From assembly GCA_023391695.1 (NCBI GenBank), contig JAEWAK010000003.1, positions 62,001 to 126,000 of the forward strand: a stretch of 64,000 nucleotides of DNA. The letters are read 5' to 3'. The notes under the pieces are model-generated. The model did no database searches. It saw only the letters and a program-made list of their open reading frames with translations, and was not told the origin of the DNA. Made by a program: the position numbers and the translations under genes. The stretch's first letter is position 1, and each line of letters opens with the position of its first letter. This DNA comes from Bacillota bacterium. Lineage in GTDB: Bacteria; Bacillota; Clostridia; Lachnospirales; Lachnospiraceae. Of this stretch, positions 1 to 9,181 are shown in pieces.

Positions 1-1
1 T

Positions 2-808
2 AATACCTATCAGTACTATATTGCGGTGGGTAAAACGGTACGGGGCATTAAGAATGTATTTGAATCCTACAATTTGGCGGTCGTTTTATTGCAAAGCTCA
101 TTTTTTTACGAATATAACAGCATTATTGTATCGGAGCCGGTTTCCGCTGCTCCCCCGACTTCCGACCAGTCACTTTTTGCCAGGTATACGGAAAACCTGG
201 AACAGCAAAACCAGGAGGACGTTACCCAGGTGGTTACGGACCTTTTTGAAAGTTTTAAAGAAAACCAGCAAGTACTTCCCAATTATGCCAGGGATCTGTA
301 TTATAAATTATTTTCCGCTCTTATCCGGACGGCTTCCAGCCTTCGCATACCTGCCTTTTATGAAGAAGATACGGCAACTGTACTTGAGTATGTATCCAGG
401 GATTACAATTTAATGGAATTGCACCGGCTGCTGTTGGAGAAAATCAATTTACTCTTTACCTACCGGAAAGAACACTTAAGGGACAATGCCACCATATATG
501 CGATCAAGGAATTTATAAGCAAAAATTACAGAAACGAAACCCTGTCCGTAAAAGATATCAGTGAACATGTATTTTTATCTTCTTCCTACGTATGTACTTT
601 ATTTAAAAATGAGACCGGTAAGACCTTAAACCAGTTCCTTACCGAATTTCGCATCGAAAAAGCCAAAGCCATGTTAATGGACCCCCGGTATAAAATAACG
701 GATATATCGGCCAGGGTCGGTTACAGCGACAGCAACTATTTCGGAAAAGCCTTTAAGAAAATAGTGGACCTGTCACCATCAGAATACAGGGAGCGGTACG
801 GAAAATGA
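2..808 (+). CDS. YesN-type AraC response regulator, 3' part (truncated by window start)
   Basis: The reading frame is open from the first bases, so the 5' end lies outside the window; the GTG at 26 is internal, not a start. About 268 residues are visible. The last ~100 residues are an AraC-type double helix-turn-helix: a segment around SVKDISEHVFLSSSYVC, then the second helix-turn-helix ending GYSDSNYFGKAFKK and SPSEYRERYG. The upstream ~165 residues match the variable linker of YesN-like regulators; the N-terminal receiver domain would lie off the window. The stop overlaps the start of the histidine kinase by 4 bp (ATGA), so the pair is translationally coupled. In this family such pairs control carbohydrate uptake and degradation genes. 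The target is unknown; adjacent rhamnose genes are only one possibility, because they are convergent. Identification is firm, target is inference. Confidence 0.9.
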   Translation, partial: NTYQYYIAVGKTVRGIKNVFESYNLAVVLLQSSFFYEYNSIIVSEPVSAAPPTSDQSLFARYTENLEQQNQEDVTQVVTDLFESFKENQQVLPNYARDLYYKLFSALIRTASSLRIPAFYEEDTATVLEYVSRDYNLMELHRLLLEKINLLFTYRKEHLRDNATIYAIKEFISKNYRNETLSVKDISEHVFLSSSYVCTLFKNETGKTLNQFLTEFRIEKAKAMLMDPRYKITDISARVGYSDSNYFGKAFKKIVDLSPSEYRERYGK

Positions 809-2640
809 TAAAAAGATTAAAAAAGCTGATCGATTTTTATTCCTATGATATGAAATTAAAGCATAAGCTTTTAATTTCCCATCTTATTTTAATTTTGGCC
901 CCAATCTTAATTATTACCGCATTATTTTACAGCCAGCTTTTTAATATTATCGTTTCCAATACAAAAGATTCGGAATTAAATCTTTCGCGGGAGACCGTAA
1001 GCAATTTTGAAAACACCGTGGAAGATATTAGGAATATATCCAGTGAAATCGTGAAAGACGAGATCTTTACCGAACTCATATCCAGTCCGGCCCTGAATGA
1101 ATACGGCACGGATAAGAGTAAGCTGTATTCCGGTATCCATTCCTTTCTCCAGTCGGTGGATGCCAAAATTGACGGTGTTACCGTAACAGATATTAAAATC
1201 TACCTCAGTACAGACTATCAGGAATACTATAATGACACCGAGCTATCCGGTACCGGAATCTTAAGGCCAATCAGTGATATTCAAAACTCTTATTGGCACG
1301 GTATATTTTCCAGTACGGACGAAAGACTCCTGCTCTGCCCCACCCTCTATCTTACTTCCATGGAGAAAAAGAATTCCGGTTTAATATCCTTTACCCGTAA
1401 AATAAGCGGCCGGGACAATGCTGAAATCGCCTATGTCGCCGTTTACTTCAATAAATCCTATCTAAATTCCATGTTAAAGGAATACACGACCCTGCCCGGA
1501 AGCGCCAAATATATAGTAAATGAACGGGACGCCATTGTTGCTTCCTCCAGTACCAATCTGGTAGGCAAATATCTGGTTTATTACAATGAGATACCACCCC
1601 TGGTACCGGATACGAACAAATTCGAAATTAAAACGTTCTCATCGGAGCGTTGTTATATATCCTACCAGGAAATAAACGGCGCGGGCTGGTATATGATATC
1701 GGTCATACCGGTCAACAGCATCTGGTCGGAAAACAAATCCCTTATTATGGAGTTTTTATTAGCCTATGTACTGGTCCTGGCTTTTGCCTGTATGGTTTCC
1801 CTGTTACTATCCAATTCCATCGTCCGGCGTATTTCAACGGTGATAAACCAAATGAAATCGGTCAAGACCAAAAAGCCTACCCCTTTGGACACCCCCACGG
1901 AACATGATGAAATCGGGGATTTAATCGAAACCTATAATTACATGGTCGGGGAAATTAATAATTTATCCGAAGAGCAGGTTAAAACCGCAAGCGAATTAAG
2001 GACTGCCGAATTCAAGGCACTCCAGGCCCAGATTAATCCCCACTTTTTATACAATACCCTGGATATGATTAACTGGCTTTCCAAAAAGGGATTAAACGAT
2101 GAGGTTTCCGCTGCCGTGCAGGCTTTGTCCAAGTTCTACAAAATGACTTTGCGCAAGGGAAATATCGTAGTGACCATCGAAGACGAGCTGGAACATGTGT
2201 CCCTTTACATCCAACTGCAGAATATGCGGTATGACAATAAAATTCATTATACGGTTGACATACCGGATACTATGTTAGAATATACCATCCCCAAAATAAT
2301 TTTTCAGCCCGTAGTGGAAAACGCCATACAGCACGGTATTTTCTGCAAGGAATCCAAAGAGGGAAATATCGTGATTACGGGCTGGATGGAAGAGGATATC
2401 CTTGTCTTTCTGATTTCCGATGACGGGGTCGGTATCCCCCAGGAAAAAATTGACCGGCTGCTGTCGGGTGAAATCCACAGTTCCAGCGGAAGCGGTTTCG
2501 GTATATTAAATACCCATACCAGGCTGCAGCTGTTTTATGACACCCAGTTCGGACTTTCTTACCGCAGCAGGGAAGGCGAATATACGGAAGTGGAAATCCG
2601 GATCCCTGCCATGAAATCCAAATCAAAAACGGACGTATAG
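805..2640 (+). CDS. YesM-type sensor histidine kinase
   Basis: Membrane histidine kinase of 611 aa, partner of the overlapping upstream regulator. Visible architecture: a transmembrane helix at about residues 22-44, a ~265-residue extracellular sensor region, a second helix at about 311-336, a HAMP-like linker, then a His_kinase domain with phosphoacceptor His413 in INPHFLYNTLDMI. The ATPase part shows the N box (VVENAIQHGI), G1 box (DDGVGIP) and a glycine-rich G2 (GSGFGILNTHTRL). By family, it would sense an extracellular carbohydrate or binding-protein signal and phosphorylate the YesN-like regulator. The ATG at 805 is part of the ATGA overlap. It is followed by a perfect 23-bp terminator hairpin, so the operon ends here. 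No substrate can be read from the sensor domain. Confidence 0.95.
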   Translation: MIKRLKKLIDFYSYDMKLKHKLLISHLILILAPILIITALFYSQLFNIIVSNTKDSELNLSRETVSNFENTVEDIRNISSEIVKDEIFTELISSPALNEYGTDKSKLYSGIHSFLQSVDAKIDGVTVTDIKIYLSTDYQEYYNDTELSGTGILRPISDIQNSYWHGIFSSTDERLLLCPTLYLTSMEKKNSGLISFTRKISGRDNAEIAYVAVYFNKSYLNSMLKEYTTLPGSAKYIVNERDAIVASSSTNLVGKYLVYYNEIPPLVPDTNKFEIKTFSSERCYISYQEINGAGWYMISVIPVNSIWSENKSLIMEFLLAYVLVLAFACMVSLLLSNSIVRRISTVINQMKSVKTKKPTPLDTPTEHDEIGDLIETYNYMVGEINNLSEEQVKTASELRTAEFKALQAQINPHFLYNTLDMINWLSKKGLNDEVSAAVQALSKFYKMTLRKGNIVVTIEDELEHVSLYIQLQNMRYDNKIHYTVDIPDTMLEYTIPKIIFQPVVENAIQHGIFCKESKEGNIVITGWMEEDILVFLISDDGVGIPQEKIDRLLSGEIHSSSGSGFGILNTHTRLQLFYDTQFGLSYRSREGEYTEVEIRIPAMKSKSKTDV

Positions 2641-2720
2641 CCGACATTTAACCGTAATCTCTAGAGTCTGGTCTGCCGGCTGGGCCCTTTCTTGCGCAAC
2701 AGGACTTCTTATTGCACAAA

Positions 2721-2785
2721 AAAACAGCCTTCCGAAAGGAAGACAATTCATTACTTAAATTATCTTCCTTTCGGAAGGCTGTTTT
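2721..2785. terminator. Bidirectional terminator, perfect 23-bp stem
   Basis: Perfect inverted repeat: left arm 2721-2743, right arm 2763-2785, 19-nt loop. The arms begin with AAAA and end with TTTT, so both strands get a U-run after the stem. It lies between the convergent kinase gene (+) and rhaA (-) and can terminate both. Confidence 0.9.
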
Positions 2786-2838
2786 CTTTGTAATTCTATT
2801 TCTTAAAACCGGCTTTGCCTTGGCGGAAATACTGCTTA

Positions 2839-4092
2839 TTACTTTCTCTTAGCCAATACATTTGTTTCATATTCCTTAACGCTCTTAAACCAGTCTTCTT
2901 TTTCCGGAACCTGGTTCACTTCGCAGAAATAATTCCATACGTCACTAAAAGGATAGAATTTAAGTTCCTCCAAAAGCACCATAAGTTCCGAAAAATTTCT
3001 GTCATTCTGCAATCCGGCAAGTTTTGTATTAGGGGTGAGCATTGCATATAAAAGGGCTTTCTGCATATTTCTCATACCTACTACCCAGGCGGAAACACGG
3101 TTAATGCTTGCATCAAAGTAATCCAATCCGATCAATACTCTGTCCAGTGCATTGCAGCGAACGATTTCTTTTGCGATTTCTTTTAATTCATCATCAAATA
3201 AAACAACATGGTCACTGTCCCATCTTATCGGTCTTGTAACATGAAGGGCAAGTTTGTCGGAGAAAAGCAGCATGGAAGGTATCTTATCCGAAACAACTTC
3301 CGTCGGATGATAATGACCGTTATCTAGTAAGCAAAGGATATTATTCTTTGCCGCATAATTCATATAGAATTCATGGGAACCGACGGTGCAAGCTTCCAGT
3401 CCGATGCCGAACACCTTGGATTCCACCGCAACATTTACCAGGTTTTTGTCATATCCGATGGATAATATCTGGTCCAGGGAATCTTTAAGTCTGGCTCTCG
3501 GACTCAAACGGTCTGCCGGAATATCCTTAAAACCGTCCGGAATCCAGATGTTCATTAAGCAGGGCTTGTTTAACTCTTTTGCAAAATATTCGGAAATCCG
3601 AAGGCAGGCCTTGCCATGGTCGATCCAGAATTTTCTTATGGATTCATCTTCACTGGACAGGGTCAAACCTTCTGCCTTGGGATGGGAAAAATAAGTGGGG
3701 TTAAAGTCAAGGCCAAGGCCTCTTGTTTTGGCAAATTCCACCCATTTGGCAAAATGCTTCGGTTCCAGTTTATCACGGTCCACCGCTTCACCGGGCTCAA
3801 AGATCGCATAACTGGCATGGAGGTTAATTCTGTGGGTTCCGGGAATCAGGCTTAAGGCTTTATCAATATCCGCCATTAATTCTTCCGGGGTTCTGGCTTT
3901 ACCGGGATAATTACCGGTTGCCTGTATACCGCCGGATAGCTGGCCTGCGCCTTCAAAACCTGCTACGTCGTCTCCCTGCCAGCAATGCATGGAAATAGCT
4001 ACTTTTTTTAAGCGTTCCAATACTTCATCGGTACTTACCCCGATATTTTTATAAATTTCTCTGGCTGATTCATATCTTTGTTTTGTTGTCAT
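2839..4092 (-). CDS. rhaA: L-rhamnose isomerase
   Basis: Converts L-rhamnose to L-rhamnulose, first step of rhamnose catabolism in the cytoplasm. The 417-aa length equals the usual ~415-420 for RhaA. The N-terminal block containing SMHCWQGDDVAGFE and the later TRPIRWDSDHVVLFDDEL (with the conserved W-D-S-D-H metal/substrate residues) are characteristic. An RBS (GGAGAATAAATC) precedes the ATG. It lies 62 bp downstream of rhaB on the same strand, so a rhaBA operon is likely. No aldolase (rhaD) and no dedicated AraC-type regulator is adjacent, so the rest of the pathway must be elsewhere. Confidence 0.97.
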   Translation of the reverse strand: MTTKQRYESAREIYKNIGVSTDEVLERLKKVAISMHCWQGDDVAGFEGAGQLSGGIQATGNYPGKARTPEELMADIDKALSLIPGTHRINLHASYAIFEPGEAVDRDKLEPKHFAKWVEFAKTRGLGLDFNPTYFSHPKAEGLTLSSEDESIRKFWIDHGKACLRISEYFAKELNKPCLMNIWIPDGFKDIPADRLSPRARLKDSLDQILSIGYDKNLVNVAVESKVFGIGLEACTVGSHEFYMNYAAKNNILCLLDNGHYHPTEVVSDKIPSMLLFSDKLALHVTRPIRWDSDHVVLFDDELKEIAKEIVRCNALDRVLIGLDYFDASINRVSAWVVGMRNMQKALLYAMLTPNTKLAGLQNDRNFSELMVLLEELKFYPFSDVWNYFCEVNQVPEKEDWFKSVKEYETNVLAKRK

Positions 4093-4154
4093 GATTTATT
4101 CTCCTTTTCTAAACATACTGCCGGAATGGCAGGTATTTTGGGTTCTTATCTGTT

Positions 4155-5558
4155 TTATTCACCAAACTTCTTAATGGGGAAGGAGTTAAATACACCGGTC
4201 CTGCCCTCCTCGATGGTTTTAAATTCACCGGCTTTTAACAGCTGGGCCAGGATATTGCCTATGGCTGTTGCTTCGGTAGGTCCTGCATAGACATCCTTTT
4301 TCGTATATTCCGCCGTTAATTCATTCAGATAATCCGCATTGGAGCCGCCGCCTACGATATGGATCCTGGAATAAGTCCTTCCGGTAATATTTTCGATTTC
4401 CTTTACCGTATCCGCATAGCTGCAGGCCAGACTGTGATAAATGCAGGCTGCCAGTTCCCCCACTGTAGCCGGTTCTTTCTGGTTTGTATCCCGGCAGTAC
4501 TTCCTGATTGCTTCCGTCATGCTATCCGGTGATAAGAAACACTCCGCATTGACATCCACCCTGGAAGTAAAATCATCCACTTCCTTCGCCTGTTCACAAA
4601 GTTCCGCAAAAGAATAAGCATCCTTTAATTCATGTCGTACGGACTGTATCATCCACAAGCCCATGATATTCTTAAGATAACGGAACCGGTAGTCATACCC
4701 GCCTTCATTGGTGAAATTTGAGGCTTTGCTTGCTTTACTGCAGTCCGCTTCTTTCCTTTCAATTCCCATAAGGGACCAGGTTCCTGAGCTGATATACAGG
4801 TAATCATCGTCATTGGCAGGAACGGATAAAACGGCCGAACCGGTGTCATGGGTAGCCGGCAGGATTACTTCACAATTAAAACCCACTTCCTCCCGTATCT
4901 TATCCGAAAAGTTCCCGGCAACCGTTCCCGGCAGGGATATTTTGTGGAATATCTGCCTGTTATAACCTAATTTCTCAATTAACTCCAGATCCCATTCCTT
5001 CGTTATGGGGCTTACCAGTTGGGTAGTAGTTGCGTTGGTATATTCCGTCCGCTTATTTCCGGTAAGTAAAAAGTTAAAATAGTCCGGAATCATCAAAAAG
5101 CTTCGGGCGCCTTCCATATACTCCGGATTCTGTGTCTTAACTGCCATCAATTGATAGATCGAATTAAAGATCTGTTTTTGTATTCCAGTCCTTTTATATA
5201 ATTCCTCTTCCGTAATCTTTTCATATACTTTTGTATCCATGCCAAAAGTCCTGTGGTCACGGTATCCTACGGTATTGCCAAGAACCTGATCCTTTGCATC
5301 CAGTAATACAAAATCCACAGCCCAGGTATCGATCCCCATGCTGACAGGTACTTTACCTATTTCCCTGCACTTTTTAAGACCGTTTTTGATTTCCATAAAA
5401 AGCCGGTCCAGATCCCAGCATAAATAACCGTCTTTTTTTACAAGACCGTTATCAAAACGGTAAATTTCTTCCAGGGTGATTTTACCGCCTTCCAGGCTGC
5501 CTAAAATATGTCTGCCGCTGGATGCACCGATATCGACTGCTAAATAGTATTTTTGCAT
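4155..5558 (-). CDS. rhaB: Rhamnulokinase (FGGY family)
   Basis: Phosphorylates L-rhamnulose to rhamnulose-1-phosphate. At 467 aa it shows the FGGY carbohydrate-kinase fold: ATP phosphate-binding loop near the N-terminus (AVDIGASSGRH), the sugar-binding stretch GIDTWAVDFVLLD, the second phosphate motif around PATHDTGSAVLSVP and the adenosine motif IVGGGSNADYLNELTAEYT. The good RBS (AGGAAGTGAGGATAATAT) fixes the ATG. It is the first gene of a rhaB-rhaA unit. Upstream, a TATAAT-like -10 (5611-5616, minus strand) sits just inside an 18-bp palindrome that is a candidate operator. Confidence 0.96.
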   Translation of the reverse strand: MQKYYLAVDIGASSGRHILGSLEGGKITLEEIYRFDNGLVKKDGYLCWDLDRLFMEIKNGLKKCREIGKVPVSMGIDTWAVDFVLLDAKDQVLGNTVGYRDHRTFGMDTKVYEKITEEELYKRTGIQKQIFNSIYQLMAVKTQNPEYMEGARSFLMIPDYFNFLLTGNKRTEYTNATTTQLVSPITKEWDLELIEKLGYNRQIFHKISLPGTVAGNFSDKIREEVGFNCEVILPATHDTGSAVLSVPANDDDYLYISSGTWSLMGIERKEADCSKASKASNFTNEGGYDYRFRYLKNIMGLWMIQSVRHELKDAYSFAELCEQAKEVDDFTSRVDVNAECFLSPDSMTEAIRKYCRDTNQKEPATVGELAACIYHSLACSYADTVKEIENITGRTYSRIHIVGGGSNADYLNELTAEYTKKDVYAGPTEATAIGNILAQLLKAGEFKTIEEGRTGVFNSFPIKKFGE

Positions 5559-5610
5559 ATATTATCCTCACTTCCTTTTCATATTTTATGCACTATTTAT
5601 CGATATCTTT

Positions 5611-5671
5611 ATTATACCTTAATTAATATAAAAAATAAGGACGCTATTTATTTTAAATAACGTCCTTATTT
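5611..5671 (-). promoter_or_regulatory. rhaB promoter region with 18-bp palindromic operator candidate
   Basis: On the minus strand a TATAAT -10 lies at 5611-5616. Its expected -35 position (about 5634-5639) is poor (CTTATT) and falls inside an inverted repeat: arms 5633-5650 and 5654-5671, 17 of 18 positions complementary, 3-nt spacer. The core half-site is AAATAAGGACG. It lies between the divergent rhaB and glmS units, where a terminator would have little use, so an operator or activator site for the rhamnose genes is the better reading. A transcriptional hairpin cannot be excluded. Confidence 0.5.
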
Positions 5672-5845
5672 GCTAATTGACTTTTGATGATTTTCATGTT
5701 ACCATTTCAACATCGCAAAAATGCGGTTTTTCATATAAACCATACCTGTAACAGAAAGGAGCGTAACTACATATATTGATTTTGTGATAACCTTGCAGCT
5801 CATTCACACGGTCAGCCCAAAGACCAGTCTAACAGAAATGTTTAA

Positions 5846-6035
5846 ATTAGCGCCATGTACCTCTATTGGGTTAAGGAGTCAGAAAAACACTCCCTTATTT
5901 TTAGAGGTTGACGAGGTAGAGAGTCATCGAAGTTTTCGGCGGATGCTCTCTCACATGCCTGGATGTGTTATATGTCGGGAAAATTTCGGGTAACCGGAGC
6001 ACAACAGCGGCATAACCGGGAAAAAGAATTAGGTA
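5846..6035 (+). ncRNA. glmS ribozyme (glucosamine-6-phosphate-activated self-cleaving RNA)
   Basis: Recognised from the conserved core in order. AGCGCC stands at 5849-5854 (self-cleavage expected between A5849 and G5850). A P1-type stem follows (ACCTCTA pairing with TAGAGGT), then GACGAGG, a stem GAGAG/CTCTC flanking TCATCGA and TTCGGCGGATG, and a 3' domain with short stems around CCGGAGCACAACAGCGG and CATAACCGGG. This matches the glmS ribozyme order known from Bacillus and Thermoanaerobacter. It lies upstream of glmS on the same strand. By established function, glucosamine-6-phosphate binding triggers cleavage and destabilises the glmS message, closing a feedback loop. The 3' boundary is approximate. 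Confidence 0.93.
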
Positions 6036-6309
6036 CTGCTCTGACTTCAGTAAACCTTGAAGCTTAGTATTGCTGTGAATTCTTATGCTATACCATAATT
6101 CAAATTTATTGCATTAAGAACATTGAAAAAATAACAGCCAGGCCGAAAACCGGTCTGCTGTTTCGCAAACAATTTCTGAGTGAAATTTACTCTTTACAAT
6201 GCTCCTGATTATAATTTCTAAAAATGATACAGGGATTATTTCAGTTATTGTAAAATTTATATTATCACTCGGCTTATTGTTGTGCACAAATAAGGAAGGA
6301 GATAATTTT
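6036..6309 (+). other. Long spacer between glmS ribozyme and glmS start
   Basis: About 275 nt separate the ribozyme from the glmS start. It holds an imperfect 11-bp hairpin (6133-6162, one bulge, no T-tract) and an isolated TACAAT (6195-6200) that could be a second -10, but no convincing -35. The RBS AAGGAAGGAG (about 6292-6301) is at its end. No gene is seen. Confidence 0.5.
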
Positions 6310-8133
6310 ATGTGTGGAATTATTGGTTTTACAGGTTATTTAGAAGCAAAAAATGTGCTGTTGGATGGACTTTCGGCATTGGAGTACCGCGGTTATGACA
6401 GTGCCGGTATTGCATTCTTTCATGGCAGCAGTATCGATACGGTCAAAACAACCGGAAAAGTATCTTCCCTGCGTGATAAGGTGGATTTAACAGCCGGTAC
6501 AGGCAGCACCTGCGGTATCGGCCATACCCGTTGGGCAACCCACGGCGGCGTATCGGATACCAACTCCCATCCCCACACCTTTGGAAAGGTAACCTTAATC
6601 CACAACGGTATCATTGAAAATTATCATGAACTTGAGCTGGAACTGGCTGCTTTGGGAAAATCCCCCGTATCCCAAACCGATACGGAGATTGCCGCCATGT
6701 TAATCGACAGCCTGTATGAAGGCGACGCCATAGCTGCTATTAAAAAAGCAATTGCCCGGTTGGAAGGAGCCTATGCTTTTTGCATTTTATTTGCGGATGA
6801 ACCGGAAGTTATTTACTGCCTGCGAAACGGAAGCCCCCTGGTTGCCTGCCATACAAAGGAAGGTTCAGTCATAGCCTCTGATATGGTTGCTTTAATTAAG
6901 TACTCCAGGGACTACTTTGTATTGCCGGAGATGCATATTGCCCGGTTAACCAAGGAAAATATTACGGTAACCGATTTAAACGACGAAGTTATTACTCCCA
7001 AAATGCTTTATGTCAGCTGGGATATGACAGCCGCCCAAAAAGGCGGATATCCCCATTATATGTTAAAAGAAATCCACGAACAGCCGGACTCCCTTCGCTC
7101 CACCATTATGCCCCGCATTAAAAACAAACAGCTCCCGGATTTTACAACGGATGGAATACCGGATCAGATATTTGACGGAATTAACCGGATCCTGATTACG
7201 GCCTGCGGTACAGCCATGCACGCCGGTCTAGTGGGCAAGGTAATGCTGGAAAAACTTCTCCGGATTCCGGTAACCGTTGAAATTGCCTCCGAATTCCGCT
7301 ACCAGGATCCGATTATAGATAAAAATACTCTGGTTATAACAATCTCCCAATCCGGGGAAACGGCAGATACCTTAGCCGCCCTCAGACTTGCAGGTGAACA
7401 CGGTGCAGTTACTTTATCCATTGTTAACGTAAAAGGCTCCTCCATTGCCAGGGAAAGCGATTATGTATTATATACCAATGCAGGCCCTGAGATCGCAGTT
7501 GCCAGTACGAAGGCTTATACCGCCCAGCTGTCCTGCCTGTACCTGTTAGCTTATCATTTCGCCTTTATCAAAGGCAGTATTACGGAAGCAGAATGTATCC
7601 GCCATACGGAACAGCTTCAGTCCGTTATACCTGCTGTGAAAAAAACCCTGGCATTAGCAGAAGATATCGACAAAATATGCTTAAGCCTCACTGATAAGGA
7701 AGACTTGTTCTTTATTGGCCGCGGACTTGATTATGCCCTATCCTGTGAAGGCTCCATCAAGCTTAAGGAAATCAGCTATATCCATTCGGAAGCTTATGCG
7801 GCAGGGGAGTTAAAACATGGCACCCTTTCCCTTGTCACGGAGGGAATTCCCGTAATTGCACTGGCGACCCAGTCTTACGTTTACAGTAAGATGATTTCCA
7901 ATATCCGTGAAGTCCGTGCCAGAGACGCTGTCGTTATATTAATTACCAATGGGGCTTCGGATGCTGACTCCTCCATTTATGACTACCACCTTGCCCTGCC
8001 TGAACTTAACGACAATATGGCGCCTTTTACCGCAGCGGTTGTATTGCAGTTATTGGCTTATTACACCTCCGTACACCGCGGTTTAAATGTAGATCAGCCC
8101 CGTAATTTAGCCAAATCCGTTACGGTTGAATAA
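6310..8133 (+). CDS. glmS: Glutamine-fructose-6-phosphate aminotransferase (isomerizing)
   Basis: Makes glucosamine-6-phosphate from fructose-6-phosphate and glutamine, the entry step to peptidoglycan amino sugars. The start is set at the ATG of MCGIIGFTGY: this class needs Cys as the first residue after Met removal, and AAGGAAGGAG lies just upstream; a longer open frame from 6199 is leader RNA. The protein is 607 aa. The N-terminal glutaminase half (to ~residue 230) has Cys2, GIGHTRWATHG and HNGIIENY. The C-terminal half has two SIS sugar-phosphate domains (ACGTAMHAG; SQSGETADTLAALR). The C-terminus DQPRNLAKSVTVE is the canonical catalytic tail. Regulated by the upstream ribozyme. Confidence 0.98.
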   Translation: MCGIIGFTGYLEAKNVLLDGLSALEYRGYDSAGIAFFHGSSIDTVKTTGKVSSLRDKVDLTAGTGSTCGIGHTRWATHGGVSDTNSHPHTFGKVTLIHNGIIENYHELELELAALGKSPVSQTDTEIAAMLIDSLYEGDAIAAIKKAIARLEGAYAFCILFADEPEVIYCLRNGSPLVACHTKEGSVIASDMVALIKYSRDYFVLPEMHIARLTKENITVTDLNDEVITPKMLYVSWDMTAAQKGGYPHYMLKEIHEQPDSLRSTIMPRIKNKQLPDFTTDGIPDQIFDGINRILITACGTAMHAGLVGKVMLEKLLRIPVTVEIASEFRYQDPIIDKNTLVITISQSGETADTLAALRLAGEHGAVTLSIVNVKGSSIARESDYVLYTNAGPEIAVASTKAYTAQLSCLYLLAYHFAFIKGSITEAECIRHTEQLQSVIPAVKKTLALAEDIDKICLSLTDKEDLFFIGRGLDYALSCEGSIKLKEISYIHSEAYAAGELKHGTLSLVTEGIPVIALATQSYVYSKMISNIREVRARDAVVILITNGASDADSSIYDYHLALPELNDNMAPFTAAVVLQLLAYYTSVHRGLNVDQPRNLAKSVTVE

Positions 8134-8162
8134 AGGACCTTCTATTAGATAACAGAATAAAA

Positions 8163-8220
8163 TGCCGCTTCACAGCGGGTAACAAAACCGGATTTATTGT
8201 TACCCGCCGTGAAAGCGGCA
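8163..8220. terminator. Strong hairpin downstream of glmS
   Basis: A ~23-bp stem with one bulge and one mismatch (TGCCGC...GGGTAACAA against TTGTTACCC...GCGGCA) lies 30 bp after the glmS stop. The T-rich flank is on the minus-strand side; on the plus strand it is followed by AAAATACATT. It is likely the glmS 3' end or an RNA stabiliser. Confidence 0.6.
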
Positions 8221-8487
8221 AAATACATTCCTGCCGGGTACCTGTGCATCCTTTTCCTTTACCCGAGGAAATAATTATAAGACAGTTACAATTATTTTCT
8301 GATTCATAAAACCATTTTTTCATATTATACTTGCTTCTGGAAATGATTTTGTATTATACTATAGTCATATCAAAATTCTTACATAAGAGTATAAATTTAC
8401 CAGTCACTTAAGAATCGGAGCGAAATCCAAACTATAAATCGTAAGAGTGAAAGCTTTTTCAGGCCTCGGATCTTCGTTCCCAAAATC

Positions 8488-8549
8488 GAGACACAGTATA
8501 CCGCAAAGTGGGGCGTTCAGAACGGTGCAATAAGTTTTCAGACACACCC
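8488..8549. repeat. Repeat family A, partial copy
   Basis: About 62 bp that align closely to the right half of the complete element at 23271-23381, including GGGGCGTTCAGAACGGTGCA and the terminal AGTTTTCAGACACACCC. The left inverted repeat is absent here, so this is a truncated copy. It lies about 85 bp upstream of the flavin reductase-like gene. The rest of 8221-8487 shows no gene. Confidence 0.75.
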
Positions 8550-8633
8550 TGAACCTTGCATAAGTTTGTGCTTAGGGAAAGCAGGTACAAACTTCAAAGG
8601 CGCAGAATACAGGTGCAGGAAATGGAGGAATTT

Positions 8634-9143
8634 ATGAGTGATTTTAAAGAAATAACGGCAGTCCAATTACAAGGCAATCCCTTTCATAAGATCGGGCAGG
8701 AATGGATGCTGGTTACGGCAGAAAAAGATGGTAAAGTAAATACGATGACGGCCTCCTGGGGAGGACTTGGCATTATGTGGGGTAAAAATGTTGCTTTTAC
8801 GGTTATCCGCCCCCAGCGTTTTACGAAAGAATTTATTGATGGTGCAGATACTTTTTCTTTAAGCTTCTACGACGAGAGCTTCCGTAAAGTTTTAGGATAT
8901 TTGGGATCTGTTTCCGGCAGAGATGAGGATAAGGTATCAAAATCCGGTTTCACGGTTGAACTCGATAATGGAATCCCCTATTTTAAGGAAGCATCTACGG
9001 TTTTATTATGCAAAAAACTGTTTGCACAGCCCTTTGATGAAAAAAGCTTTGTTGATACGGAAATCCCGGGCATCTGTTATCCGGATAAAGATTATCACAC
9101 TTTATATATTTCAGAAATTACGAAAGTGCTGTCAAGAGAATAA
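8634..9143 (+). CDS. Flavin reductase-like, FMN-binding split-barrel protein
   Basis: 169-aa protein of the flavin reductase-like (flavoredoxin-type) FMN-binding family. The start is placed at ATG 8634 because GGAGG (8624-8628) precedes it by 5 nt; an in-frame extension to 8556 runs through repeat DNA and is unlikely coding. Recognisable features are the N-terminal strand ending MTASWGGLGIMWGKN, then AFTVIRPQRFTKEFI, where these proteins contact FMN phosphate, and DTFSLSFYDESFRKVLGYLG. These proteins bind FMN and pass electrons or reduce flavin; the physiological partner is unknown. It is a single-gene unit flanked by repeat-family copies on both sides. Confidence 0.88.
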   Translation: MSDFKEITAVQLQGNPFHKIGQEWMLVTAEKDGKVNTMTASWGGLGIMWGKNVAFTVIRPQRFTKEFIDGADTFSLSFYDESFRKVLGYLGSVSGRDEDKVSKSGFTVELDNGIPYFKEASTVLLCKKLFAQPFDEKSFVDTEIPGICYPDKDYHTLYISEITKVLSRE

Positions 9144-9181
9144 AACCTCTCAAAGGGTACAATTTTCCATGACATAATGAC

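Noticed and set aside
5784..5993. 69-codon plus-strand frame upstream of glmS
   Set aside because: It lies over the glmS ribozyme; the RNA structure explains the sequence better than a protein.
6199..6309. N-terminal extension of glmS to 6199
   Set aside because: Cys must follow the initiator Met in GlmS, and a strong RBS precedes ATG 6310.
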